In this document: positions 43,543 through 52,867 of the stretch, piece after piece
How positions within the stretch are numbered: the first letter of the stretch is position 1
Layout: each line of letters begins with the position of its first letter
Source of the DNA: Ferrimonas gelatinilytica
GTDB lineage: Bacteria > Pseudomonadota > Gammaproteobacteria > Enterobacterales > Shewanellaceae
Assembly (NCBI RefSeq): GCF_039544205.1
Contig: NZ_BAABLF010000029.1
Coordinates: 1 to 64,000 of the forward strand
Direction: 5' to 3'
DNA length: 64,000 bases
Notes under the pieces: generated by a model
What the model saw: only the letters and a program-made list of their open reading frames with translations
Database searches by the model: none
Told to the model about the DNA's origin: nothing
Position numbers and translations under genes: made by a program

Positions 43543-44910
43543 ATGAAAAAAACCAGCACTTTGATGTCCGCAGCAGTACTGTGCTCTGCTCTCTCTGCCC
43601 TCCCCGCCTACGCCGACTGGCCAATCTCTTTCGGCGATAAGGAGAGACCCAGCCTTGCACCCATGATTGAGCAGGTCTCTCCGGCGGTGGTTTCCGTTTC
43701 TGTGGAGGGCACGCAGACCGCACGGAGCGTCATACCCGAGCCGTTTCGCTATTTCTTTGGCCCGAACAATCCCCATGGTCGTGAACAGACCCGTCCCTTC
43801 CGCGGCCTTGGCTCCGGCGTGATCATTGATGCCGACAAAGGTTATGTGATCACCAATCACCACGTGATCGACAACGCCGATAAGATCTTGATCAATCTCA
43901 GCGATGGTCGGGAATTTGACGCCAAGTTAATCGGTTCAGATCCGGATACCGATGTGGCCGTTTTGCAGATCAAGGCCACCAAACTGACCGCCATCAAGCT
44001 GGCAGACTCCGATACCCTCAGGGTTGGCGACTATACGGTCGCCATTGGTAACCCTTTCGGTCTCGGCCAAACGGTCACCACGGGTATTGTCTCGGCCCTC
44101 TCCCGGGGCCTTGACGGGGACGGATACCAGAACTTCATCCAGACCGATGCGGCCATCAACTCCGGTAACTCTGGGGGGGCCCTAGTGAATCTTGATGGCG
44201 AACTGATCGGCATCAACACTGCCATCATCGCCCCCGGTGGCGGCAACGTCGGTATCGGTTTTGCCATCCCCGTCAACATGGTGCAGAGCCTGACCGCACA
44301 AATCCTGGAATACGGTGAGGTGCGTCGAGGCGTGCTGGGGATCCTGGGTGGCGAGTTGAATAACGAGACCGCCAAGCTGTTTGGCCTCGATACCAAACAT
44401 GGCGCCTACGTCAGCCAGGTGATGCCGGACTCCGCCGCCGCCAAGGCCGGGCTGGAAGCCGGTGACATTATCATCAGCATGAACGGTAAGAAGATCCGAA
44501 CCTTCCAGGAGCTGCGCGCCAAGATCGCCACCAGGGGGGCCGGAGCCACGGTTCAGCTTGGCCTGATCCGTGAAGGCAAAGAGCGCAGTGTCACCGTAAC
44601 GCTGAATGAGGCTCCAGGTGAAAATGTTCAGGCCAGCCTCATTCACCCCGCCCTGGAGGGAGCCAAACTCTCCAGTTACGCCGAAGGCAACGTAAAAGGG
44701 GTCGCAGTTACCGATGTCGAGGAGCGCTCACCCGCGGCTCGCAACGGCTTACAGCCGGATGACATCATATTGGGCATCAGCCTGATGGATAGAGGTCGCG
44801 CAGTGCTGACCGACCTGGGCCAGCTGCGTGAATTGCTAGAAGGTTATGAGGGCCCCTTCGCCGCCTCGGTGCTGCGGGACAACAACACCATTATGATGAT
44901 CATGCGATAA
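43543..44910 (+). CDS. degQ: Periplasmic serine protease/chaperone DegQ (HtrA family)
   Basis: DegQ degrades or refolds misfolded periplasmic proteins. The 455-residue precursor has a Sec signal ending ALPAYA (cleavage near 24), a trypsin-like domain with catalytic H107 (TNHHV), D137 (DTDVAV) and S210 (GNSGG), and two PDZ domains (~265-350 and 370-455). Two PDZ domains and a soluble precursor separate it from DegS. A terminator follows, so degS is transcribed separately. Confidence 0.95.
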   Translation: MKKTSTLMSAAVLCSALSALPAYADWPISFGDKERPSLAPMIEQVSPAVVSVSVEGTQTARSVIPEPFRYFFGPNNPHGREQTRPFRGLGSGVIIDADKGYVITNHHVIDNADKILINLSDGREFDAKLIGSDPDTDVAVLQIKATKLTAIKLADSDTLRVGDYTVAIGNPFGLGQTVTTGIVSALSRGLDGDGYQNFIQTDAAINSGNSGGALVNLDGELIGINTAIIAPGGGNVGIGFAIPVNMVQSLTAQILEYGEVRRGVLGILGGELNNETAKLFGLDTKHGAYVSQVMPDSAAAKAGLEAGDIIISMNGKKIRTFQELRAKIATRGAGATVQLGLIREGKERSVTVTLNEAPGENVQASLIHPALEGAKLSSYAEGNVKGVAVTDVEERSPAARNGLQPDDIILGISLMDRGRAVLTDLGQLRELLEGYEGPFAASVLRDNNTIMMIMR

Positions 44911-44931
44911 CGAATTCCGTTTCAAGATTCC

Positions 44932-44961
44932 AAAAGGCGGCCCTACAGGCCGCCTTTTTTG
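44932..44961 (+). terminator. Rho-independent terminator of degQ
   Basis: AAGGCGGCC and GGCCGCCTT around a 5-nt loop are followed by T6, 25 bp after the degQ stop. Confidence 0.93.
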
Positions 44962-45017
44962 TTGTCCGCCATCACAGTGGCAGGTAGGATCAACCTCTTG
45001 CGGAGGCCTTTAATACC

Positions 45018-46097
45018 ATGAAAACCCCATCCTTCTTGCGTTATCTGGCCAAGCCTGTGCTGGCGGGGCTTGCGGTCGCCGGCGTGATCGTGCTGCTCAA
45101 TCCCGACCTGCGAGATCGCCTGCCCCGGCTTGAGCGCGAACGCAGCCAGGTAGAGCGTGTCAGCTTTGCCCATGCGGTCCGCCGAGCGGCTCCGGCGGTG
45201 GTGAATGTCTACTCGCACCGCCAAAGCCCCGCCAACTACAACCAGTTGCTGCCACAGGGCCTCGGCAGCGGCATCATCATGCATGAAGAGGGCTACCTGC
45301 TCACCAACTACCACGTGGTGAGCGCTGCGGATCAGATCTTCATCGCCCTGCAGGATGGGCGACTGGCCAATGCGGAGATGATCGGTTCCGATCCCTACAC
45401 CGATCTGGCAGTACTGCAGATCGATGAAGAGAATCTCCCGGTGATCCCGCTGGACCTGGATCGCAAACCCCAGGTGGGTGACATGGTGCTGGCTATCGGC
45501 AACCCCTACAACCTGGGCCAGACCATCACCCAGGGGATCATCAGTGCCACGGGCCGAAACGGTCTTAGCTCCAGTTACCAAGATTTTATCCAGACCGATG
45601 CCGCCATCAACCAGGGCAACTCCGGCGGCGCCCTGGTGGATGCTGATGGTGTCCTGGTCGGAGTCAACACCGCTAACTACCAGTGGCTGGGCGATGCCGG
45701 GGTAGGACTGAACTTCGCCATCCCCATCGAGTTGGCCTATACCATCATGGAGAAGCTGATCCGCGACGGTCGGGTGATCCGCGGCCACCTCGGCCTCTCC
45801 GGTAACCCGGTAAACGCCACCATCGCCCGGCTGCTGCGGCTGCCGCAGGTGATGGGGGTCGCGGTGACGGAGGTCGACCCAGGCGGTCCCGCAGACAGGG
45901 CCGGGCTGAGCCGTAATGATGTGCTGGTGGCCTTTAACGGGGAAACCATTGTCAGTGCCGATATGCTGATGGATCGCATCGCCGAAACCCCGCCGGGGAC
46001 CGAGGTCAACCTCACCCTGATACGCCAGGGCAAGCACTTCAGTGTTCCTGTCACCATCGGTGAGAAACCGCCGATGCCTGAGTCACCCCAGCGCTAA
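45018..46097 (+). CDS. degS: Site-1 protease DegS, sensor of envelope stress
   Basis: DegS cleaves the anti-sigma factor RseA when unfolded porin C termini bind its PDZ domain, releasing sigma-E. The 359-residue protein has an uncleaved N-terminal membrane helix (~10-27), catalytic H99 (TNYHV), D129 (YTDLAV) and S202 (GNSGG), and a single PDZ domain (~260-345). GGAGG precedes the ATG. The degQ-degS pair is conserved. Confidence 0.95.
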   Translation: MKTPSFLRYLAKPVLAGLAVAGVIVLLNPDLRDRLPRLERERSQVERVSFAHAVRRAAPAVVNVYSHRQSPANYNQLLPQGLGSGIIMHEEGYLLTNYHVVSAADQIFIALQDGRLANAEMIGSDPYTDLAVLQIDEENLPVIPLDLDRKPQVGDMVLAIGNPYNLGQTITQGIISATGRNGLSSSYQDFIQTDAAINQGNSGGALVDADGVLVGVNTANYQWLGDAGVGLNFAIPIELAYTIMEKLIRDGRVIRGHLGLSGNPVNATIARLLRLPQVMGVAVTEVDPGGPADRAGLSRNDVLVAFNGETIVSADMLMDRIAETPPGTEVNLTLIRQGKHFSVPVTIGEKPPMPESPQR

Positions 46098-46114
46098 CTC
46101 CGGTGACTGCAAAA

Positions 46115-46151
46115 GAAAACGCCCGTTATGCGATGCATGACGGGCGTTTCT
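46115..46151. terminator. Bidirectional terminator between degS and murA
   Basis: AAACGCCCGT (46117-46126) pairs with ACGGGCGTTT (46140-46149) across a 13-nt loop. A-rich and T-rich flanks allow use by both convergent units. Confidence 0.8.
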
Positions 46152-46191
46152 GTTCGAACCCTGGTAACGGGCTTGCGGTCCAGTTGTCCGG

Positions 46192-47454
46192 CTAGGCGGA
46201 AATCCTCACCACGTCTGCGCCCAGACCAGCCAGCTTGTGCTCGATCAGCTCATAGCCGCGATCCAGGTGGTAGATGCGGTCAACCAGAGTGGTACCACTG
46301 GCAACCAAACCGGCAATCACCAAACAGGCGGAGGCACGCAGGTCCGTTGCCATCACCTGGGCTCCCTGAAGGTCTTCACGTCCTTCGATGATGCAGGTAT
46401 GGCCCTCCAACTCCATCGCCGCTCCCATACGCTGCAACTCGGGAACGTGCATAAAGCGATTCTCGAAGATGGTCTCGGTAACCTTGGCAGTGCCACCGGC
46501 CAGGGCGTTGAGCGTGCAGAACTGGGCCTGCATATCGGTAGGAAACGCGGGATGGGGCGCAGTCTTAATATTAACCGGCTTGGGCCGCTGACCGGCCATA
46601 TCCAGGCTGATCCAGTCATCGCCCCGTTCGATCCGGGCACCCGCCTCCTCCAGCTTGAGCAGCACCGGCTCCAACGTTTCCGGCGCAGCCTTGCGACAGA
46701 CGATGCTGCCACGGGTCGCCGCTGCGGCTACCAGGTAAGTACCGGTCTCAATCCGATCCGGCATCACATCAAACTGCACACCTTTAAGCTGCTCGACGCC
46801 TTCGATGCGAATCACGTCGGTGCCCGCACCGGAGATCTTCGCCCCCATGGCGTTGAGGCAACAGGCGAGGTCCACCACTTCCGGCTCTCGGGCAGCATTC
46901 TCAATGAAGGTTACCCCATCGGCCAGCGCAGCGGCTGCCATCAGGTTCTCCGTGCCGGTTACCGAAACCACATCCATCAGGATGGTCGCACCCTTGAGGC
47001 GGCCGTCGACCTTGGCCTTGACGTACCCCTCCTCAACCTTCACCTCGGCCCCCATGGCTCTTAACCCATGGATGTGCAGGTTCACCGGACGGGCACCGAT
47101 GGCACAGCCACCGGGCAGCGAGACCTCCGCATGACCATACTTGGCCAGCAGCGGTCCCAGCAACATGATGGAGGCGCGCATGGTTTTGACCAATTCATAC
47201 TCTGCCACGCAGTTATCGATGGTCGCAGGATTGATGGTCAAGGTGTTGTCTACAAGATCGCTGACCTCCGCACCCAACTGGCGCAGCAGAGCGATGGTGG
47301 TGTTGACATCCCGCAGGGCTGGAACGTTACCCAGGGTCATGGTGTCCTGCGCCAGTACCGCTGACATCAGGATCGGCAGAGCCGCGTTCTTGGCACCGGA
47401 GATGGTTACTTCGCCGGTTAAGGGGCCTGCCGCCCGTACTTGCAATTTATCCAC
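46192..47454 (-). CDS. murA: UDP-N-acetylglucosamine 1-carboxyvinyltransferase
   Basis: MurA transfers enolpyruvate from PEP to UDP-GlcNAc, the first committed step of peptidoglycan synthesis. The 420-residue product starts with GAKNAALPILMSA and carries the fosfomycin-target cysteine C117 in LPGGCAIGARP, so it should be fosfomycin-sensitive. HPAFPTDMQAQF and DRIYHLDRGYE are further landmarks. Last gene of the mla-ibaG-murA run. Confidence 0.98.
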   Translation of the reverse strand: MDKLQVRAAGPLTGEVTISGAKNAALPILMSAVLAQDTMTLGNVPALRDVNTTIALLRQLGAEVSDLVDNTLTINPATIDNCVAEYELVKTMRASIMLLGPLLAKYGHAEVSLPGGCAIGARPVNLHIHGLRAMGAEVKVEEGYVKAKVDGRLKGATILMDVVSVTGTENLMAAAALADGVTFIENAAREPEVVDLACCLNAMGAKISGAGTDVIRIEGVEQLKGVQFDVMPDRIETGTYLVAAAATRGSIVCRKAAPETLEPVLLKLEEAGARIERGDDWISLDMAGQRPKPVNIKTAPHPAFPTDMQAQFCTLNALAGGTAKVTETIFENRFMHVPELQRMGAAMELEGHTCIIEGREDLQGAQVMATDLRASACLVIAGLVASGTTLVDRIYHLDRGYELIEHKLAGLGADVVRISA

Positions 47455-47469
47455 TGAAACTCCGCCGGT

Positions 47470-47727
47470 TTAGCTAGGCATGTTGAAAATCTTTTCGCGC
47501 TGCCACTCCGCTGGCGTGAACGCCTTGATGGTCAGGGCGTGCAGGGTTCCATCCGTGATCTTGTCGGTCAGCGGGGCGTAAACCGCCTGCTGGCGCTTCA
47601 CCTTGGTCAGACCCTCGAAGGCATCGCCAATCGCCACCACAGTGTAATGGGTTCCTTCGGCCTTAACGTGCACCTCGGCCAGTTGCAGAGCTTCCTGCAG
47701 GCGGTGTTCGAGCTCTTTCGGTTCCAT
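47470..47727 (-). CDS. ibaG: BolA family protein IbaG
   Basis: IbaG (YrbA) is a small BolA-fold protein that pairs with monothiol glutaredoxins in iron-sulfur handling. The 85 residues include EGTHYTVVAIGDAFEGLTKVKRQQAVY and the LTDKITDGTLHALTIKAFTPAEW end with the conserved histidine. It lies between mlaB and murA, with gaps of 4 and 15 bp. Confidence 0.95.
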   Translation of the reverse strand: MEPKELEHRLQEALQLAEVHVKAEGTHYTVVAIGDAFEGLTKVKRQQAVYAPLTDKITDGTLHALTIKAFTPAEWQREKIFNMPS

Positions 47728-47731
47728 CGTG

Positions 47732-48037
47732 TCACTCCTCGATGTCGGTATGCGAGTTCAGGCGTTCATCCTCCAGCTGCAGATCGTACAGCGCCATCAG
47801 CTTGGCCAAAGGTTTCGGGCAATGCTGCCAGGCAAGCGCCCGACCAGCCTCACTCAAGCGAGTCAACTCGATCAGGAAAGCGAGGCCGGCACTGTCGACC
47901 TCCTCTACCTGCGCCAGCGAGAGTCTTTGGCAACTAAGCCAGGACTCCGGGATCGGCCAATGTGCCATCACCGACGTCTGGTTCAGCTGTCCCGAGAGAG
48001 CCAGCGTCTCTCCCTCACGAGCCACGCTTAGGCTCAT
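47732..48037 (-). CDS. mlaB: MlaB, STAS-domain subunit of the phospholipid transporter
   Basis: MlaB is the cytoplasmic STAS protein that stabilises MlaFE. The 101-residue protein shows a STAS pattern (ETLALSGQLN, VEEVDSAGLAFLIELTRLS, ALAWQHCPKPLAKLMALYDL). The Asp-Ser-Ala loop is the usual interaction site. ATGA overlap with mlaC. Confidence 0.92.
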   Translation of the reverse strand: MSLSVAREGETLALSGQLNQTSVMAHWPIPESWLSCQRLSLAQVEEVDSAGLAFLIELTRLSEAGRALAWQHCPKPLAKLMALYDLQLEDERLNSHTDIEE

Positions 48038-48678
48038 GAGCGCTCCCGTGCCGGGACCAGAGGCTTGGCGCTTTGCGCTTCCAGCTTATCGCTTACCGCA
48101 TCGATCCCCTCACGACGGATCAAACCGCCGATCTCCGCTTCCTTGGTGGCCAGCAGGCTGACCCCTTCGGCGATCATATCGATTGCCTTCCATTCGCCGC
48201 TGCGTTTATCCCGCCGGGCTTTGAACTGGAGGCTGATAGGCTCACGGCCCGGCTCGACGATATTGACCCCAACGGTCACGATGCGCTGCTCTCCCACCGG
48301 CTGGGCGGGCTGGAACTGCACTTTCTGGTTGGTGTATTCGGTGAAGGCCTGAGCAAAGGTGGCAATCATATACTGCTTGAATACGTCCGTGAACCTCTGC
48401 AACTGAGGTTTGCTGAGTTGGCGCGCCTGGGGGCCCACCACTTTGAGTGCCGCATAGCGGTAATCCACGTGGGGCATCATCAGCTCATCGACGATGAGCT
48501 TGAGGTGATCCGGGCTCTGAGCAATCTTCTCCCTGTCCCGCTCGAAGCGGTCAAATGTCTGCTGCGCGACCTGCTCCACCAGGCGATAGGGATCCGAATG
48601 GTCCACCGGGCTTTGCCCCTGGGCCGACAGGCACCAGGTGGCGAGAAACAGCAGTGCGAATTTGATCATTTTGGTCAT
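48034..48678 (-). CDS. mlaC: MlaC, periplasmic phospholipid-binding shuttle
   Basis: MlaC ferries phospholipids between the outer-membrane MlaA complex and MlaFEDB. The 214-residue precursor has a Sec signal (LLFLATWCLSAQGQ) and the MlaC domain with PHVDYRYAALKVVG, FTDVFKQYMIATFAQAFTEYTNQ and WKAIDMIAEGVSLLATKEAEIGGLI. AAGGAG places the start at 48678 rather than the GTG two codons earlier. Confidence 0.95.
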   Translation of the reverse strand: MTKMIKFALLFLATWCLSAQGQSPVDHSDPYRLVEQVAQQTFDRFERDREKIAQSPDHLKLIVDELMMPHVDYRYAALKVVGPQARQLSKPQLQRFTDVFKQYMIATFAQAFTEYTNQKVQFQPAQPVGEQRIVTVGVNIVEPGREPISLQFKARRDKRSGEWKAIDMIAEGVSLLATKEAEIGGLIRREGIDAVSDKLEAQSAKPLVPARERS

Positions 48679-48687
48679 GCTCACTCC

Positions 48688-49158
48688 TTATTTATCCTCT
48701 CCGGCCCGATAAAGAAATTGGCCAATCAACTCCTCCAGAACCATAGCGCTGCGCGTATCCTCGACCTGATCACCATCTGCCAGCACGGCGTCCTCATCCT
48801 CGTAAAAGCCGGGGCTCAGGCCTACGTACTGCTCCCCCAGCAGCCCGGCGGTGAGAATGGAGAGGCTGCTGGTCTCGGGAAACTGGTCAAAACGGGCATC
48901 GATGGTCAGGGTGACCACCGGCAGCAGGCTAACGGGATCCAGGTCGATGGCACTGACCCGTCCCACCACCACACCACCGACCTTCACCGGTGAGCGCACC
49001 TTCAGGCTGCCGATGTTGTCGAAGTGGGCGGTCAGCTGATAGGTAGGCCCGCTGCCCTTGAGATCTATGTTGGCTACCTTAAGCACCAGCACCAGCAGCG
49101 CCAGCAACCCTGCCAGCAAAAAGACCCCTACGGCCAGTTCGGTTTTTCGTGAAGTCAT
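48688..49158 (-). CDS. mlaD: MlaD, MCE-domain subunit of the phospholipid transporter
   Basis: MlaD forms the hexameric periplasmic MCE ring. The 156-residue protein has one N-terminal helix (ELAVGVFLLAGLLALLVLVLKVA) and one MCE domain with YQLTAHFDNIGSLKVRSPVKVGGVVVGRV and LLGEQYVGLSPG. GGGTAAAGGG directly precedes the chosen ATG. Confidence 0.95.
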   Translation of the reverse strand: MTSRKTELAVGVFLLAGLLALLVLVLKVANIDLKGSGPTYQLTAHFDNIGSLKVRSPVKVGGVVVGRVSAIDLDPVSLLPVVTLTIDARFDQFPETSSLSILTAGLLGEQYVGLSPGFYEDEDAVLADGDQVEDTRSAMVLEELIGQFLYRAGEDK

Positions 49159-49162
49159 CCCT

Positions 49163-49945
49163 TTACCCAAACATCAGTGCAGTCAAAACAAAATCCAGCG
49201 CCAGCACCGCCAGCGAGGCATGGACCACGGTCTCCGTGGTAGCACGGCTGATCCCCTCCGCCGTCGGCACCGCATCATACCCTTTGAAGAGGGCGATCCA
49301 GACAACAACGAAAGCAAAAACAAGACTTTTAATCAAGCAGTTAGCAATGTCCTGGCGCCACTCTACTGAGGCGTTAAGGATCGACCAGAAAGCACCGGAA
49401 TCGATCCCCTTCCACTCCACACCGATCCAGTGTCCCCCGAAGATTCCCACGGCAGTGAACATCATCGCCAGCAGCGGCATGGCGATAACGCCGGCCCAGA
49501 AACGTGGCGCAATCACCCGGCGCAGCGGGTCCACCGCCATCATCTCCATCGACGCCAGCTGCTCTGTCGCCTTCATCAGGCCGATTTCCGCCGCCAGCGC
49601 CGACCCGGCCCTGCCCGCAAACAGCAGCGCCGTCACAACGGGACCCAACTCACGAAGCAGACTGAGCGCCACCATGGGCCCCAAACTCTCCTCGGCGCCA
49701 AAGTCCACCAGGATAAGGTAGCCCTGAAGGCCCAGTACCATGCCGATAAAGAGGCCAGAAACCAGGGTGATAAGCATCGACTGCACGCCGATCTGATAGA
49801 GCTGATGCACGAGCAGCGGACGCATTTTCCCCCACTGGGGACGCGCCACCAGAGCACCGATCAGCATCAGCAGGGCGCGGCCCATGGCGGTCATTGCGCT
49901 CAGTCCCTGTCGACCCAACTGGGCGATCCCTTCGCTCAGATTCAC
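49163..49945 (-). CDS. mlaE: MlaE, permease of the phospholipid transporter
   Basis: MlaE is the inner-membrane permease of the Mla ABC system. The 260-residue protein has about five helices and family signatures QLYQIGVQSMLITLVSGLFIGMVLGLQGY, LREIGLP-like LRELGPVVTALLFAGRAGSALAAEIGLMK and EQLASMEMMAVDP. The start overlaps mlaF by 4 nt. Confidence 0.96.
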   Translation of the reverse strand: MNLSEGIAQLGRQGLSAMTAMGRALLMLIGALVARPQWGKMRPLLVHQLYQIGVQSMLITLVSGLFIGMVLGLQGYLILVDFGAEESLGPMVALSLLRELGPVVTALLFAGRAGSALAAEIGLMKATEQLASMEMMAVDPLRRVIAPRFWAGVIAMPLLAMMFTAVGIFGGHWIGVEWKGIDSGAFWSILNASVEWRQDIANCLIKSLVFAFVVVWIALFKGYDAVPTAEGISRATTETVVHASLAVLALDFVLTALMFG

Positions 49946-50757
49946 TGCAATAACTCCTCCAGATAGGCTTCGGCAGGATGGTGAAAACGCACCGGGCCAT
50001 CCGGGGCGCCGCGCAAAAACTGCTTCAGACGGGGGTCCTCCATTGACGCCAACTCCTCTGGGGTGCCGCTGGCGATCACCTGCTTGTCTGCCATCACGAA
50101 GACCATGTCGGCAATCTCCATCACCTCTTTGACATCGTGGGTCACCACCACGGAGGTCAGATCCAGCGCCTGGCCAAGATCCCGGATCAACTTGACCAGC
50201 ACGCCCATGGAGATGGGATCCTGCCCGGCAAAGGGTTCGTCATACATCACCAACTCCGGCTCCAGCGCCATAGCCCGGGCCAGAGCAGCCCGGCGCTGCA
50301 TGCCACCGGAAAGTTCCGCCGGCATCAACGTCGCCGCGCCACGCAGGCCGACCGCCTCCAGCTTCATCAACACCAGTCGGCGGATGAGAGCTTCCGGCAA
50401 CTCGGTGTGTTCCCGCAGCGGGAAGGCCACGTTATCGAACACCGACATGTCGGTGAACAGCGCCCCCGATTGAAACAACATGCTGATGCGCCGACGCTCC
50501 CGGTAAAGCTCACTTCGAGAGAGGCGATTAAGATCTATGTCATCGAATCGCACGCTGCCACTGTCCGGCTGCAACTGGGCCCCGAACAGCTTCAGCAGGG
50601 TCGTTTTTCCGATTCCGGATGGGCCTAGGATAGCGGTGATCCCCCCCCGGGGAATGCGCATTGAGACCCGATCGAAGATGACACGACTGCCCCGTCGAAA
50701 AGTCATCTCCTCAACCTCAATCAATGGCTTAGCTTTTTGGTCTGCTGAGTTTTGCAT
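49942..50757 (-). CDS. mlaF: MlaF, ATPase of the phospholipid transporter
   Basis: MlaF powers phospholipid movement by MlaFEDB. The 271-residue ABC ATPase has Walker A GPSGIGKTT, Q-loop FQSGALFTDMSVFDNVAFPL, signature LSGGMQRR, Walker B LVMYDEPFAGQDP and the switch histidine VVTHD. ATG 50757 follows an AGGTGA site. First gene of mlaFEDCB-ibaG-murA, divergent from yrbG. Confidence 0.96.
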   Translation of the reverse strand: MQNSADQKAKPLIEVEEMTFRRGSRVIFDRVSMRIPRGGITAILGPSGIGKTTLLKLFGAQLQPDSGSVRFDDIDLNRLSRSELYRERRRISMLFQSGALFTDMSVFDNVAFPLREHTELPEALIRRLVLMKLEAVGLRGAATLMPAELSGGMQRRAALARAMALEPELVMYDEPFAGQDPISMGVLVKLIRDLGQALDLTSVVVTHDVKEVMEIADMVFVMADKQVIASGTPEELASMEDPRLKQFLRGAPDGPVRFHHPAEAYLEELLQ

Positions 50758-50917
50758 GATCTGACGAGTCACCTGAGTGTCCGTCGACTCCTTTGTTATC
50801 GGCAGGCAAGGTGGTCAGTTTACGTGCCAAACAATTGGTTAACAATCTTCCCCCCTTTTCTTTTCCCTGCCATCGGGGGACAATGCGCGCCACCGCCAAC
50901 CTTCCCGTCGAAACGGC

Positions 50918-51877
50918 ATGATTATCAACACTGTTATCCTGCTACTGGGCCTCGGCCTGCTGGCCTGGAGTGCCGATCGCTTTGTCTACGGTGCTGCCGC
51001 GCTGGCCCGAAATGTTGGACTGCCTCCGCTGATTATCGGACTGACCATTGTTGCCATGGGGTCCTCGGCGCCGGAAGCGATGGTGGCGGCCAGTGCCGCC
51101 ATGGACGGCCGCCTCGATACCGCCGTCGGCAACGTGGTGGGATCCAATATCGCCAACATCACCCTGATCCTCGGCGTAACCGCCCTGATACGTCCGCTAC
51201 TGGTGGGCAGTTCAGCCCTGGTACGGGAGATGCCGCTGATGCTGGGGGCCAGCGTCCTGGCCGGTTACCTCATGAATGACCTGCAGCTCTCCCGACTCGA
51301 CGGTTTGCTGCTGGCGCTGGCCTTCGCCGTGGTGATGGCCATCCTGGTGATCGCCGCGCTGCGCAACCGCGACAGCACCGACCCCCTGATCCAGGAGAGC
51401 GATGACGAGATCCCCATCGGTGTCCCTAACAGCCACGCTCTGGGCTGGCTGGCACTGGGCATGATACTGCTGCCGCTGGCCGCGGAACTGATGGTGAGCA
51501 ACGCCGTTATCATCGCCAAGCATTTTGGTCTTTCGGACCTGGTGATTGGCCTGACCATCATCGCCGTCGGAACCAGCCTGCCAGAGCTGGCCGCGAGCTT
51601 GGCGGGACTGGCCAAGAATGAAGATGACTTGGTGATCGGTAATGTCGTCGGCTCCAACTTGTTTAATATCCTGGCTGTTCTGGCGATCCCCGCCCTCATT
51701 GCCCCCGGAGCATTGGATCCCGCTGCCGCTGGGCGGGACTTCTACTTCATGCTGGCTACCAGCTTGGCACCTCTGCTGTTACTCTTGCTCAAACGCCGTC
51801 GCATCATAGGGCGATGGGCTGGTGCGACGTTACTTAGCGCCTTTATTCTCTATCAATACAGTCTATTTGCAGCATGA
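50918..51877 (+). CDS. yrbG: Calcium/sodium antiporter of the CaCA family (YrbG)
   Basis: The 319-residue membrane protein has two inverted Na_Ca_ex repeats, about ten helices in all. The paired alpha-repeat motifs are intact: GLTIVAMGSSAPEAMVAASAA with GNVVGSNIANI, and GLTIIAVGTSLPELAASLAG with GNVVGSNLFNI. The acidic loop between them (~145-165) is usual. First gene of yrbG-kdsD-kdsC-lptCAB. Ion specificity is inferred from the family. Confidence 0.94.
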   Translation: MIINTVILLLGLGLLAWSADRFVYGAAALARNVGLPPLIIGLTIVAMGSSAPEAMVAASAAMDGRLDTAVGNVVGSNIANITLILGVTALIRPLLVGSSALVREMPLMLGASVLAGYLMNDLQLSRLDGLLLALAFAVVMAILVIAALRNRDSTDPLIQESDDEIPIGVPNSHALGWLALGMILLPLAAELMVSNAVIIAKHFGLSDLVIGLTIIAVGTSLPELAASLAGLAKNEDDLVIGNVVGSNLFNILAVLAIPALIAPGALDPAAAGRDFYFMLATSLAPLLLLLLKRRRIIGRWAGATLLSAFILYQYSLFAA

Positions 51878-51892
51878 TCCCTAGGAGAGACG

Positions 51893-52867
51893 ATGTCTGA
51901 CGCCTCACAGTGGCATCAATGGGCCAAACGGGTCATCGAGATCGAAGCCCAGGCCGTGCACAATCTGCATACCTTTATCAATGATCAGTTCGTAGCCGCC
52001 TGCGAAACCCTGCTCGCCTGCAAGGGCAAGGTGGTGGTGATGGGCATGGGCAAGTCCGGCCATATCGGTAACAAGATCGCCGCAACCCTGGCCAGTACCG
52101 GCACCCCGGCCTTTTTCGTCCACCCCGGCGAAGCCAGCCACGGTGATCTCGGCATGCTTGCCCCCCAGGATGTGGTGATCGCCATCTCCAACTCCGGCGA
52201 AGCGCATGAGATTCTGACCCTGATGCCGGTGATCAAGCGCCTGGGTATCCCCGTGATCGCCATGACAGGCAAGCCGGAGTCGAGCATGGCCAAACTCGCC
52301 CGGCACCACCTCTGCATCACCGTCGCCGAGGAAGCCTGCCCGCTGGGTCTGGCCCCAACCTCCTCCACCACCGCGACACTGGTGATGGGGGATGCCCTGG
52401 CGGTCTCCCTGTTGCAGGCCCGTGGGTTTACCGTCGACGACTTCGCCCTCTCCCATCCTGGTGGGGCATTGGGACGCAAGCTGCTACTGCGGGTGTCAGA
52501 CTTGATGCACAGCGGCGAGCGCCTGCCCCAGGTAAAGGAACAGGTGACCATCTCGGAAGCGCTGCTGGAGATCTCCGCCAAGGGGCTGGGAATGACCGCG
52601 GTGGTCGACGACGCCGGCAGACTAAGCGGGATCTTTACCGATGGCGATCTGCGCCGGGTGCTGGATGCCCGTGTCGATATCCACAGCACCGCCATCGGCG
52701 AGGTGATGAGTCGTCACCCGGTCACCATCGCCAGCCATGTCCTGGCTGCTGAGGCACTGCAACTGATGGAATCGCGTAAAATTAATGGCCTTATCACTCT
52801 GGATGTTGACGGCAAACCGGAAGGGGCGCTCAATATGATGGATATGCTGAAAGCGGGAGTCTTGTAA
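51893..52867 (+). CDS. kdsD: Arabinose-5-phosphate isomerase KdsD
   Basis: KdsD interconverts ribulose-5-phosphate and arabinose-5-phosphate, the first step to Kdo. The 324-residue protein has an N-terminal SIS domain (GMGKSGHIGNKIAATLASTGTPAFFVHPGEASHGDLG, ISNSGEAHE) and two C-terminal CBS domains (~205-320). AGGAGAG precedes the ATG. Overlaps kdsC by 1 nt. Confidence 0.97.
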   Translation: MSDASQWHQWAKRVIEIEAQAVHNLHTFINDQFVAACETLLACKGKVVVMGMGKSGHIGNKIAATLASTGTPAFFVHPGEASHGDLGMLAPQDVVIAISNSGEAHEILTLMPVIKRLGIPVIAMTGKPESSMAKLARHHLCITVAEEACPLGLAPTSSTTATLVMGDALAVSLLQARGFTVDDFALSHPGGALGRKLLLRVSDLMHSGERLPQVKEQVTISEALLEISAKGLGMTAVVDDAGRLSGIFTDGDLRRVLDARVDIHSTAIGEVMSRHPVTIASHVLAAEALQLMESRKINGLITLDVDGKPEGALNMMDMLKAGVL